A DNA stretch of 64,000 nt, from contig NC_133770.1 of NCBI RefSeq assembly GCF_003597395.2, positions 6,525,298-6,589,297 of the forward strand. Reading direction: 5' to 3'. The notes under the pieces are model-generated. The model saw only the letters and a program-made list of their open reading frames with translations. It was not told the DNA's origin and ran no database searches. Origin of the DNA: Chelonoidis abingdonii. Lineage: Eukaryota; Chordata; Testudines; Testudinidae. Below, in pieces: positions 1 to 11,021 of the stretch. Numbering within the stretch: position 1 is the first letter of the stretch; each line of letters begins with the position of its first letter. Both the position numbers and the translations under genes were made by a program.

Positions 1-83
1 AAATACTACAGTGAAGCATCATCCTCTGCTGGCTTTCTTATGAGACACTCTGTTAACATTTGTTGTTCTATTGATCCCTCTAG

Positions 84-145
84 TGGAAGATAAGGTGAAA
101 GACCAACTAGAAGCCGCGAAGCCAGAGCCTATCATTGAAGAAGTG
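84..145 (+). CDS. CCDC12: CCDC12 coding exon (first of four in window)
   Basis: This is an internal exon of CCDC12, a small coiled-coil protein known from spliceosome preparations in other vertebrates. It is bounded by a ...ccctctag acceptor and a gtatgt donor. It opens with the last two bases of a split Val codon and reads V-E-D-K-V-K-D-Q-L-E-A-A-K-P-E-P-I-I-E-E-V, nearly the same as the mammalian protein as I remember it. It ends in phase 0 and joins the exon at 271. The gene's earlier exons lie upstream, so the window begins inside an intron. The four exons here total 254 nt: two bases of a split codon, 83 full codons and a stop, with no frame break. Confidence 0.93.
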
Positions 146-270
146 GTATGTGTCTTGATCTTCAATACCTGCTTTGAAATGTAATTGTGCACACTTGTAA
201 ACTGACTCTTTTTTCCATTACATTAGTTTGGCTGCTCTTAATGAGAATTCTCTTGTTCATTTTCCCCTAG

Positions 271-305
271 GATTTGGCAAACCTCGCCCCCAGAAAGCCA
301 GACTG
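271..305 (+). CDS. CCDC12: CCDC12 coding exon (second in window)
   Basis: A short 35-nt exon follows a tttcccctag acceptor and ends at a gtaagt donor. It encodes D-L-A-N-L-A-P-R-K-P-D and the first two bases of a Trp codon, finished by the G that opens the next exon. The D-L-A-N-L-A-P-R-K-P-D-W stretch is the most conserved part of the family and makes the identification secure. Only 125 nt of intron separate it from the previous exon, while the next intron is about 1.5 kb. Confidence 0.93.
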
Positions 306-1790
306 GTAAGTGCTATCTTAGGAATTAGCTTGCATCGATTCAGTCCTTATAGTCTTAAGCATCACGTGTGTGTTCATGGTAGCAGGGACGCTCTCCAGCT
401 ATTTCCATAACTTTAACCCTGTTAAGGTTGTACCAGCTGGAACAACAAGAAATTGGGAAACTTATGTTCAGGGTCAAGGGAAACTTCCCAGGAGTGAGAT
501 CTGAGTATAGAACAGTCTCCCAAGGGGAGAACTAAAATCCCCATCCATGGACACCAGAAAACCCTAGTCAATATCCTGCAGAAAATGAACAGGCTCTGGC
601 TCTTGGGGGATTGGCTAGATGGGACAGATAAGTGGTGCTGATCTCCACCGTCTGGGAGGTTCTAGGATGGATACAATTGGTTTTGTTTCTGTTTGGCTAA
701 TAATGAAGGGATCTGGTGACGCTTGTATTCTTTGCACTGCGGTTGCATGTGGAGGCTCGATTGGGATCAAGAACCTGGTGTGCTAGGTACTTCTCAAACA
801 CATAGTGAGCAATGGTCCCACAGCATGACAGCACCTTGATTTCAGCATGTGGGCAGGCACAGGCATCAGGCTTCACACACAGAGCTGGAACAGTGGGCGC
901 AGGATAACAAGCAAAGGAATATGTTACTGACAGGGGCCTCTGAAGCCAAGAGCATCTGTGTTCAAAGAGTGTGTGGCAGGTTCCCGATGGAAATGAGGGG
1001 CACAGAAGGGCCTGGCCCCTGTGCTTCTCAGCTGGGTTTTCACATCCTCCTGTTCAGAAGCCCAATAAATACATCACAAATCACACAGGCCTGACGTGTG
1101 GTGCATTGGGCCATTTCTCCTCGTTGGTTGAGTGATGGTGTTTTGTGCTTAGCTGGTGAGTTGGCTTCTCTTTGAATGTGACTGTTGGGCCACATGGATT
1201 GCTGGGCATGGGCGTTGAGGAGGTACTAATGCGAGTTGTGGATCTTGCATGGTGTCAGCAGTTCAGAGAGACTTGTGGCCACCAGGAATCTCATGGAGTT
1301 CTCGGTCTCGTAGATGGTGCTTGTCTTCTCTCACTTAGGAAGGGCAAGAATTGCCCTGTGGGGAGGGGCAGAGCCGAGGATTTCTTCATTCCCCTTCTTC
1401 CCCCAGTGAGGTGACATTCATCCCTCCCCATGAAGCTAGCACTTCTCTTACCCTTTGCCTTAAAACCGGAATTGGATGGATTGCTGCTGCTCTCCTGCTC
1501 TGGTGGTGGTATTTAGGGGCACCTGTGGCAGGAGTATTCCATCCGACTGGTCTGCGTGGCCCTGGCATTGGCTCTGATGGTGATTAAAGTGCCAGCAGCT
1601 TGCTCTGTAAGACACAACCTCTGCCCCAAGGAGCATACAGTGTCTCTGTAGCTGTTCTTAATCCAAGACCCCAGACTGGCTCTGAATAGACGCATGGATC
1701 CTTTCTGCTGGGCTAGCTGGTGGGCTAGCTTTGTGTCTGTGTGTGCTTGTGTGTTGGGCTTTCTTGCTAAATGACCATCCTCTCCCCCAG

Positions 1791-1867
1791 GGATTTAAAG
1801 CGAGACGTAGCCAAGAAGCTGGAAAAACTGGAGAAGAGAACGCAAAGGGTAATTGCTGAATTGATAA
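1791..1867 (+). CDS. CCDC12: CCDC12 coding exon (third in window)
   Basis: The 77-nt exon follows a strong pyrimidine tract (tcctctcccccag) and ends at gtaagtg. It completes the Trp codon and reads D-L-K-R-D-V-A-K-K-L-E-K-L-E-K-R-T-Q-R, then V-I-A-E-L-I. This is a Lys/Glu/Leu heptad-like helix, the coiled-coil segment that names the family. It ends in phase 1, one base into an Arg codon. The match to the mammalian C-terminal half is residue for residue apart from a few conservative changes. Confidence 0.93.
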
Positions 1868-4073
1868 GTAAGTGCACTGCTGCTGTTGAACTAACGGATG
1901 GGAGCCGTGGAAATGGTGATAGACTAGGAAGGACTGGGGTCAAGATTTTTCAAAGGCAGGAGACAAAAATTAGGCTCTGTATTCATCTGTATAAGTGCTC
2001 CCAGCAGTTGCTCCTGAGCTCAGAGGGATCTGCGGGGGAGCTCGGCCCTTTGAGAAGCAGGCTACTTAGGTGCCTGCGTATTTATCTTTGAAAATCATGG
2101 CCTCGTTTTCAGGCAGTAAATATTGTTGATCTTCAGTGTCACACTTCAGGTGGCAATTCAGACCAGTGGGAGGTTGGGTCACCACTTGTATTACAATCCT
2201 GAGTGCCCCAAAATGCTTCCGCTGCTTGTGCTCCCTGCCTGGGACGCACACGCAGCCAGCTTGCACGCCGTGTTCTCTGTGCTTTACAGCTCTGATTAAA
2301 CCGCTCTGATTCAACCACTCTGAATCCAAGAGCCGGCCTCAGTTATCACAGACACGCTCTTGTCTTTACCAGGTGACCGCAAACCTGTGCCTTCTGCCAT
2401 GTCCAGCCCTCTCCTGCAATTTTCACAGAAATAATATGGTTTGTTCGTTCCGTTAAAGAGACAAAACCAAATAGCTTGCCACATTTACTGCAGTTAAAAT
2501 TCACTTGAATCAAGCACAGCACTGTGGGTTTAGATTAAAAGTAAAACAAGTTTATGAACAAAAGAAGATAGGATTTTAAGTGAGTTCAAGTGTAAGAGAG
2601 AAATTTAGAGTTGATTTCAAGCAACTACAAGTGAAAACATGCATCTAAAAGTCTAAAACTTAAGCTACAGGCTTTGTTCAAGATGCCTTTTCTCGCTCAG
2701 TCTTTGGCAAGATGGGGGCTGCCACCCCCCTCACTCCTCCCATCAGGATCTCCTCCAGAACCCAAAGTGCTGGTTCCTTTGTCATGTTAGGTGAGAGAGA
2801 GAATTTGGGTTCTGCCCCTTTCTTTTATAGTCCAGAGAATCTTTAAAATGGATTCTTCTGAAGGTTACCCTCCAAGTACAGTTCCTTCAAGCTATGAGAA
2901 AGGTAACGCTGAGTCTGGTGAAGATGGATGCTCCTTGCTCTTCTTTCCTTCCAGGTGTTTGCTAAAATGCAGTGTTCTCTTTCCTGTGATCTCCTCCCCT
3001 TGTTAGTTTGATGGCCCCGTTTACTGCTTATATGTAAATTGGGGTAAAAGCCCATTCCTTCGTTTAGGACAGACCTGTTTACCAACTCCCCCGGACATGC
3101 CTGGTTTAAACACACTGTAGTCATAATTCCAGCATGTATCCAGAACTTTCAGACACACCACGTACATTCACCACACAAGCCTATTAATGATCAGTGAGTG
3201 ATTAGTTTACAAATGATGCTGAACAAGGTGTGTTTTGTACAAAGCGTATTACAGTCGTGTGTAGAGTGAACAGAGCGGGGCTTAGGGTCACAGTCTAAAA
3301 AGCCACAGAAAAGACTTTCCAACATGAGTGGAAATGAACAGAGAGGGCGCTTTGAACATGTTGGACTTATAGAGAGCTGGAGCTCATTTGCCAGTTCTCT
3401 CTGGACAGCTCTTAGCACTGATGCTGTACCTTTATTTCCGGTTCTGCTCTGAATCTTGGGTTCTCCAGCAATTTCACGGCTGAGAGCGATCTCCAGTGCA
3501 AGCTCAGTGGAGCTCGGTTGGACTTTTTAAAATAAAAGGCTGTGGAATAGTGTCAGGAATGAGCCTCCCTTCACCCCCGACACCCTCTCTCTAGGGGCAT
3601 TGAGGAGGTGTCTGGGGTGGAGAGTAATGCTGCCTCCCTCTGGCTGTCAGCCAGCCAGAACGTATTGGTCCTCAGAGCACGCTTCCAGCCAAGCCTTCCC
3701 CTGATATGTCAAAAACATTGTTAGTTCCCCTTGATTGCTTCCCTGATGGGTAGGTGGTTGATTTGGGGAGGGGTAATATTGCTGCCCACCATGGGCAGAT
3801 ACACATGTCTATGGGATGTGCCCAGAGCCTGCAGTGGTACAGGTTGTACAGTAGAATCCAGATTCACCCAGCCATTTGGGTGACACTCACATCCACTCCA
3901 CAAGTAACTGGGACCTGAGCCAATCCAGAATCAATGGATCAGGGAAGCTTGCTGGCAAGGTTGGTGGATATCCTGGAAGTTTGGGTAGCACAGTTCAGAT
4001 CATCCCCTTCATGTGCCCTTTTAAACTCCGGTTACACAATGATCACTGACTGGCTTTTCTGTTGCCCGCACAG

Positions 4074-4153
4074 GAGAGCGATTGAGAGGCCAAGAGGAAG
4101 AACTGGCATCAGCTGTTGGATCAGCAAAGCAGGAAGGAAGTGATTCTGATTAA
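4074..4153 (+). CDS. CCDC12: CCDC12 terminal coding exon and stop
   Basis: The last exon follows a ttgcccgcacag acceptor after a 2.2-kb intron. It completes Arg and reads E-R-L-R-G-Q-E-E-E-L-A-S-A-V-G, then S-A-K-Q-E-G-S-D-S-D and TAA at 4151-4153. The Q-E-x-x-L-A-S-A-V core and the acidic S-D end match the family C-terminus; the residues between them differ from mammals, as expected for an unstructured tail. The 3' UTR continues downstream. Candidate poly(A) signals are ATTAAA at 4585 and a canonical AATAAA at 5205. Confidence 0.92.
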
Positions 4154-5204
4154 AGATGTCTGGTTTGCTGCCTCAGAGCACAGACTCATTGGGGTTTGTC
4201 ACATTGGTCTTGTCACTCTTTGCTAACAAAATCCTTAACTCCCTTGGACTTGGGTAGAAGGGAATCTGTCTCTGAGAAGGGAATGCTTTAGCCACAGCAC
4301 AGCAGCTCTTAAAGGGGCAGATATGGGGAGCCCCTCAGTCTGTTCTATACCCACGAGCATGTGTTTGCTGTGTGTGAGCATTTCACATGGGAATGCTCCA
4401 TGCAATGTGCATGCTGTGTACTGCCTTCTCATCCCCTGGAGAGCGTGCCTGCTCTCTGGCTCAGCCTCGCAGGGGGTGATCGTTGCAGTATGTGGTTTGG
4501 CATTGCAGGCGGGGCAGGGGTGTCCAATGGAGCTTTTCTGGACTTTTGATGAAGTAAAAGTTCTCAGATAAAGCACTGGAGCAGATTAAAGGAGCAAATG
4601 GCTCATGAGTGGCATGCGCAACACCACACAGCCAGAAGAAAAGCCCTGTGCTTAGCAATCATGTGAGAATTGTGGCCCTACCCAAACTGGTCAGGGAATG
4701 ATGTAGCATCTCTCTAGCTCAAGCCGTGTTTCAGAGCAGTGTGCTAGAGAGGTGCGAACGATTTCTTTGGCCAGGGCAGACAGCGTGTTTCTGTGCAGAG
4801 GTGGGTGGATGTCTATAGAGCCAACTCCTTTGCTGACCCTTTTTATCTCTCCTGCAGTACAGCTGAGCACATGGCAGAACTGTGTAATATACAAGAGGGG
4901 CTGGTGAGCTGTCCTCACTTAAACAGATCGGGGCTGGAGCCTCCCATTGCATGGAGGCTTTGTGGGGGGCAAGAAGAAACCAATGACTGTACAAAAGAAT
5001 CCCGAAATGGCTGTGCAGCTGGAGAGCTTTCTGCATGGTCACTAAAAACGGCCTCACCTGCATTCTAGCAGACAGATTCATGTACGATTCATATTGTTCC
5101 CTTTTACTTTCTGATCCTCCCACATACAGGAGCTTGTGGAGCATATGCTGTATTGGTGGGTTTTGTTGCAGGTAAAACTGGGCTGCAACAAGTATTTTTT
5201 TCAT

Positions 5205-5210
5205 AATAAA
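5205..5210 (+). terminator. Candidate CCDC12 poly(A) signal AATAAA
   Basis: This is the first canonical AATAAA found downstream of the CCDC12 stop, about 1.05 kb away. An ATTAAA at 4585-4590 is a nearer alternative. No transcript evidence is available here to choose between them. Confidence 0.4.
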
Positions 5211-7340
5211 ATGACCCGGCAATGGTGCAAAATGTCCCTTTCCTGTGCTGGGTGCATCACTTCCGCGGGGAGGCCATAAGAGCATGTGCTGCAGAGGTAG
5301 TTAATTTCACAGTGGGTTTAGGCTGTGGGCCGGCTGCATCCGCTCTGGGGGGAGGGAGTGGTGCCCAGGCAGCATCAGCTCAGGAGCACACAGGTGAGGA
5401 GTAGCAGCGGTGAACATGCCCTATTCAGTGTCAGATTATTACTGTGGTTTTCTAAAACCTGTGTCGATATTCACAGCTCTGCTGGAGCTTGGCTTTGGCT
5501 CTTTTTGAATAATGAATCCTTTTCAGTGGCCACCACAGCATCAAAACTGCCCGGAGAACGTCGGGATGCGTTCCTAGGTGCCCTTTGTGAGCGTGTTGAG
5601 CTGTTGGCTCTGGGGTCGGGGCCAGGCTAGCCAACTCCTGGTTGAATCACAGTTGTGGTAGCAGCATTCCCATAAGTGTGGGATTTATTTAAAAGCTCAC
5701 TTTGTATGGTAGAAATGCTGGTCACTTTGAAGACATTGTCAAGGACAGACCTATCCCAGAGAGCAGCTATTGATGAAGGTTGTAAACACTTTGAGGAAGA
5801 CAGACATGAAAATCAGGGCCAAGAGTCATGCCATCTCTTCGGTGGGAGCCTGCACTTTCCCATGTGCCATCAGTTTGTGACCTTGCTATTCACTGATCAG
5901 ACTATACAGCCCCAAGAGAACAGACACGATGCTGTGACATCATCATGGGATATGCTGAACAGCCTATATACGTTTAAAAGCATTGGATTTCCTGAGATGC
6001 GATATCTGGTGTGTAAGAATTTGATGGGGATCTTTAGAGCAGAGTTTACACAGGATACAGATAAGTGTCCCTGCTAGCACGTGGGGAAAGGTGCAGGGTT
6101 AAAAATCTCCTGATCAGTCTTCTGCCAGCAGTTCAGGTGCAGAATGGGCTGCAGGGATTCACGCTTCTTCAGGGCTATCCCATGGATGTGCCTCGGCGTT
6201 GACCTGCAGCGGGCACTTTTATTTGCAAGAGGCTTAATATTCATGCCCACTGCAGCCCTGATTACTCTGAGCCCAGTCACCGAACTTTGTGCTGTGGTCC
6301 TATCTCCGTTCACAAGTGAACTGGGGTTGGGTCAGTGCCAGCTCGGAGGGCAAACCTCCACGGAACATGAGGTTCTGCAGAAAGTGGCTCTGGTTCAGTC
6401 GATGGCACTCCTCCTCTCATCAGTTGTGGGAATGCCATGCCTAGGTGGTGAGAGGTTGCTGTGCTGGTGGAGGCACTGCCATTCCAATGAGGATTAAAAC
6501 CAAGTTTTTGACCATTTGGGACCACTAAAATTTCCATGACGATGTAGAAAAGATGGAGCATGTGAATACAAAATCCTGGCTAACTTCCCAAACTGGTAAA
6601 TTCACTCTAGCTACTTACATTCCCCCTCGGATAAGGATATGGTGTTCTCCATGTCCTGGCTGGTCCTGTTGTGTGGTGCCTCTCTGCACACCAGAGGGGA
6701 CTGGTTCAGTACTGGGAGGTGTCACCTACCTTGCAGGTGGTTGATGTTTGTGAAACATTGAGGTGCTTCTTGGGCCTTTGATCCAAGAATATGGAAGTAC
6801 TTTTGTCCCTTCTTCTGACACCAGGGCTGCCTTTCAGCCGAGTGATAGCAGCTGTGTGGGGCTTTGCAGGTTGGCTTCCCAGTGGAGGAGAAATCAGTGA
6901 CAATCGGGGTATATTCTAAGTGTAACTTGCTTTATTTACATGCACGCACCAATCCTGAAATGGAGATGGCCAAATAGCCACTCTACCTCCAGAATTTTCT
7001 CTAATCAGAGTCCAAGGCGGAGAGCAAATTCTCCTGCTGCTCTCACAGCTCCCTTTTACACCAAAACCTAACATAGCACAAAACTGACACACAGCATGTC
7101 TTCCCAAAGCTGAAAACTTGTTTGCACACTAAGAAAAGACTCTTAGGAGACTATGACAGCACCACCCGGTGACACCTGCCAAACAGAATTATCAAGAATG
7201 TCATTGGGATGTGGCCATTTGTTCTGGGGAAAACTGGACTGCGCCCTCTAACTCAGTTCACTTAGGCTACCTCAGAGTCATCCATCCACTGGTAACTTCT
7301 GGTCACTTGAGCTTGACCATACTTGGGCTGGTGGTGTGGA
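5211..7340. other. Intergenic, CCDC12 to peptide gene 1
   Basis: I see no gene with recognisable coding character. A 133-codon open stretch at 5676-6077 (+) has no domain, no splice context and an unremarkable composition, and was not called. The DNA looks like old single-copy sequence without an identifiable transposon. Confidence 0.5.
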
Positions 7341-7350
7341 TATAAAAAGC
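7341..7350 (+). promoter_or_regulatory. TATA-box candidate for peptide gene 1
   Basis: The sequence TATAAAAAGC lies about 430 bp upstream of the acceptor at 7781-7782 that appears to open the first coding exon. That spacing suits a promoter for a separate noncoding first exon rather than one directly before the start codon. It is a good TATA match but unsupported by other data. Confidence 0.35.
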
Positions 7351-7837
7351 CTGTGTCCCATTCTCAAGAGATGTCTTAATGGTTGACCCAGGTGTTCTTA
7401 CTGCCCACTCATGCCTTTCAGTAGACAAAAAGGGAAAATCTCAGTCAGAACAGAGGTGCTGGGGGGTGTAGGGTCAGACACAGGCCAGTTGGAAAGGCAG
7501 GATCCAGTGTAACAGCATGTGACCGTTGCCTATCCTGCTAGCCTTTGTGCCCCTCTTGTGCTATACACAAAACCCCACAAAGGGCAGTTCTGGGCAGAGG
7601 CCAGGGTCAGTGCTGGTAACTGCCTATTACTTCAGGTGTCTGTGGGATGAGGAAACCCAGAAGGGATTTCAGCATATTGCACTGAGGCCCTTCCTGTTTC
7701 CCTTGGAGAGGGAGGAAATTCTGAGTAGAGAAGACCTGGTTAAAATCCTCACGCTCACACAAACCCGAGGCCCCTCTCCCAGGGGAAGTGGTAGCAGAGC
7801 TCGACAGTCCCAGGAGGAGACTCAGTCCGCGGGGACG

Positions 7838-8005
7838 ATGAGGCGTCTGTGGCTGGTGCTGCTGTTGGTTCTGGTTCTGGTGCTGGCCGGGGCTGCCCTG
7901 GCTGGGCCCATCCTGCAGGAGCCGCTGGGCGTGGAGGGTTCTAGCACGGTGGCAATGCGTGATGGGGCGTCAGCCCAGGTGGATGGAGCCCAGCAGCAGC
8001 CGCTG
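7838..8005 (+). CDS. Secreted cationic peptide precursor 1, coding exon 1
   Basis: The exon encodes residues 1-56 of an 88-residue precursor. Residues 1-22 form a strong signal peptide: M-R-R, a long Leu/Val core, then A-A-L-A with likely cleavage before G23. Residues 23-56 are a net acidic propiece with E28, E33, D42 and D49. The donor is ctg|gtgagt in phase 0. A cccctctcccag acceptor ends at 7782, 55 nt before the ATG; gene 2 has the equivalent site 56 nt before its own ATG. The upstream gagact(c/a)ag block is also shared. The motif P-I-L-Q-E-P-L-G-V-E aligns with P-T-T-Q-E-L-L-A-V-E in gene 2, so the two are tandem paralogs. I recognise no named family; expression and function are unproven. 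Confidence 0.7.
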
Positions 8006-9156
8006 GTGAGTCCTGTGCACGAGGCCACGTCCCTGCAGGGAGGCTCTTTGCCTCATGCTGCTTCCTGGGAATCCCCAGAGGCTGGGATGGGATTGGATAC
8101 AGGGTCGCTCTGGCAGGGACCTTCCCTCCCCTTGTCCTCACTGTGAGAATTACATCTCCCCACCTAGGGGATCCCCGGCTCCCCAGAAATAACCCTGTCT
8201 CAGGGAGATTCCCACTGACCCCTGCCCCGACCAGCTGAACTTTCTGCATGGGGCAGACCCAGCCCCTTCCCCCAGCCTCCCCCGCCCTTTCCCTGTGGAC
8301 AGGGCAGCTGTAGCTGGGGAGGGCTGAGCCGGTGGATCGGTTGCCAGCTCCTCATGAGCTCCGGCAAAGGGGCTCCCTTCGAGCAGGAAACGCGAGCTGC
8401 GCCCCGGGCCAGACTCCGATTCGGGCCTGAGCGTTAGGGGGCAGGAGGCAAAGGGTTGAGAGGGGGGAGAACCCTGCCCGGAAAAGCCAGGGGGAGTGTG
8501 GGACGTGCCAGGTGCAGGGTGCCCCCTGCTGTGCTTGTGATGTCACCCAACCACAGGGGTAATTCGCGCTCGGCCCCTGTGGAGCATCAGCGCCCGGCCT
8601 GAATCCCCACCTGCTCGGCCAATGAGAGTTTGCCGTGGTGAGGCAAGGCCCCGTCACTCTCCCTGCAGGGAGCTGGGGCGGCTCCTGCTCATCTCTCTCT
8701 TGCCCAGCCCCAGCTCGGAGGTTCCTGCCTTGCCACCATGATCCTAAACGCTGGGATCCCCGACACCACCCAGGGCCCCATCACGCCTTCAGGGACAAAT
8801 GCTGAGCTGGGCCCATGGCTGAGCCAGGCAGGGCAAGGCCCACTTTCGACCCCCCACTGCAATACAGACTGGGTCTGGGCACAGCAGATCAGTGGGCTCG
8901 ACCCCCTGTCGGCTGAAGAGTCTTGTGGGGAGGACATGGGGCTCAGCTGGGACCCATGCAAAGGGGATTCTGGGCTGAGGCTGTCGGACACTGACATTCC
9001 CTGTGGTTCTCCCAGACTCGCTGCCTCGCAGCCTGGGCGGGTTGGGACCCACAGCTGGGGTCTCTAGTGCTGGCCTGGAGTGAGCAGCCATGGAGCAGGC
9101 CGGTGCCTCCAGCTCCTCCAGCACCTAGCGCTGTGTCTCGTCCCTGTGTGTTTCAG

Positions 9157-9255
9157 GGAGCGAGAGGGAGACGGGTTGTGCAGCCACAGAAACGCAGAAG
9201 TAAGCCATGGTTGCTGGGCAGCATCAGACTCATAGGCTTCCTCAAACCTTTCTGA
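9157..9255 (+). CDS. Secreted cationic peptide precursor 1, coding exon 2
   Basis: The exon follows a ctgtgtgtttcag acceptor, 1,151 bp after exon 1, and joins in phase 0. It encodes residues 57-88 and stops at TGA 9253-9255. Residues 57-70 are basic, with R61-R62 and K68-R69-R70, likely furin or prohormone-convertase sites. Cleavage after R70 would free an 18-residue peptide, S-K-P-W-L-L-G-S-I-R-L-I-G-F-L-K-P-F. It has net charge about +3, no Cys, and alternating bulky hydrophobic and basic residues, like many membrane-active antimicrobial peptides. A peptide hormone is the other possibility. A GT at 9200 inside the exon (agaa|gtaagc) could act as a donor but would destroy this reading. The acceptor and first bases (cagGGAG) match gene 2. 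Confidence 0.65.
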   Translation, partial: GARGRRVVQPQKRRSKPWLLGSIRLIGFLKPF

Positions 9256-9549
9256 TGTGGACTCCAGAAAGGCCAAACAGGCGCCACGGCTGGGGAGGGG
9301 ACGGCCTCCTCCACACTCCCCCCATTTGTTCCCCAGCACTGCTGAGCTGTCGCCCAAGGTTACACATCAGGAGTGAGCTTGCTGCTAGCTGCGGGGTACA
9401 GAAACTCCCAGCCCCTGCTGAGCGCTGGGGACAGAGGCCACGACTGGGCTATGTTGGTCATGGGAGGCTCATTCCCTCTATGCCAGGTGATGAACCTGAG
9501 TTGCTGAGCCTGGAGTTTCCTGTGTGTTTTGCATTTATTCACTCGCAGC

Positions 9550-9555
9550 AATAAA
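9550..9555 (+). terminator. Poly(A) signal of peptide gene 1
   Basis: AATAAA lies 295 nt after the gene 1 stop. The spacing resembles gene 2, whose signal is 261 nt after its stop, which supports both gene models. Confidence 0.55.
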
Positions 9556-10052
9556 AGCAGGAACCTCTGAGCCTGGCTCCCTCATTCCCAACAGCCCCGG
9601 CTCCAAGGGGCGCAAGGCAGGGTCCCGTAGGCAGCCCAGAGCTCCCAGCTGCTGCAATAACCCCATCCCTGCCCCTCTCCAGTGGGGAATAAGTCTCCTC
9701 TCACCTGCCCATGGGCAGCACTAAGCCCTGCCCCAGCCTCCAGTCTGACCGTTGGGACCACCCTATGTCCCCACACTGTCGGGAGTGGCCGGTTCCCCAG
9801 CTCCCAGCCAGGCCACGAGGCAGTGCACTGCCGGGAAGGGGCTGTGCCCACAGGGACGTGGGGTTGGATGAAGACTCCAAGGCTGGCATAGCCTGTGGTG
9901 GGTGGGCACAGCCTGTGCCCTGCCCAGCCCACCCACCCGGGGCAGAGAATCCCCCTCCTCCCAGGTGTGGCTCAGTGTGACAGCCTCCCCCACCCCACCT
10001 GTCCTTCCTCAGCCCCTGGGCCGGGGGGAGGCAGCGAGCGGGAGATGGCCTT
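9556..10052. other. GC-rich flank of peptide gene 1
   Basis: GC-rich single-copy DNA with overlapping open frames on both strands. The frames follow from base composition; no coding signal was recognised. Confidence 0.5.
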
Positions 10053-11021
10053 TGTCATGCTGTCTGGAGCAGCTTATTACAGTGAGTGCCTGCCTCTGGG
10101 ACGACTGTCAAAAGCAGGGCAGACCCCTCCCCCCCCCAGATGTATTGTCCAAAATTAAATTTAACCAACCCAGTGCCAAATGCGAATTCCCGCAGTGCTA
10201 CAATCATCTTACCATGGCCTCACAGACAGTCCCCTCAGCCACTCCAGCCTGTCTTGTGACCCAGGCAAACCGGACCATGTGATAAATGGTCACGGACACC
10301 ACAAATCACAAATATTCCAGGTTACTCCAAGGCCCAAGAGCCCAGTCAGTCACCCAGGTAGAGCTGCATCCTTGAGCTCAGACAAAGACAATGCTGGCAG
10401 CCAATTCTGTAATAATCTAAGGGTTTATTAGCTAAAAAAAAGAAAGACTTCCTGAGAGGTCAAAGCAGGTAAAACCTATGTACAGGTGAATCAGTTTGTA
10501 ATTCCAAATGGGAGCAGAGAGGTTGTCATCTGCTATTTTCCCAAAAGTGGCTCAGGGCTACCCACAGTACCTCGGGCTCTCCATCTTCTCATTCAGTTAT
10601 TTGCCCTGACCGAGTCCAAACCCTCCTGAGATGCAGGGGTTTCCTTTGTATACATATTGATACTTGTTCACATAGGACAATCAGACAAGACAGATAGGTG
10701 GTTTCTGCTTTGGTAGCTGTGAGAGAGAAATGCGTTGGGAGTCTTTGAACTCAATATACAATGACCACTCGCTCCGAAGTACACAGGACATGTAACCTTT
10801 CTGCAAAGCATCCTTCATGTGCATTGCACAAGGCTTCCCTCACGTTGGGAGGGTGGGTCAGACAATGCAAAATAGTGACAAGATACAGATAAGTGAAAAC
10901 GATCCATGCAAAAGCTTGTTCGTGTTGTGAAGTTTAAAACCAAACACATTCATATCAATCTAGCAGCCTCTTTTGATCCTCTGTTAATACACAAATGAAT
11001 TGGCCTGACTCCCAGCAGCGA
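10053..11021 (-). mobile_element. LTR of the same family as 26770-27842
   Basis: The block begins TGTCATGCTGTCTGGAGC and carries the same series of landmarks as the LTR at 26770: the cagacagtccc and cccaggcaaac blocks, the caaatattccaggttactcc block and a TTTATTA motif. TTTATT at 10423 reads as AATAAA on the minus strand, so the LTR points that way. It is diverged, and the right end (cccagcagcga) is approximate. No internal gag-pol remains. It separates the two peptide genes. Confidence 0.6.

Noticed and set aside
4731..5285. 184-codon open frame on the minus strand
   Set aside because: No recognisable domain or splice support, and it lies antisense to the likely CCDC12 3' UTR.
5676..6077. 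133-codon + strand frame
   Set aside because: No similarity, signal peptide or splice signals; length is within chance for this composition.
7526..8146. 206-codon + strand frame including the gene 1 leader
   Set aside because: It reads through a clear donor at 8006 and has no signal peptide at its own start; the internal ATG at 7838 fits the paralog.
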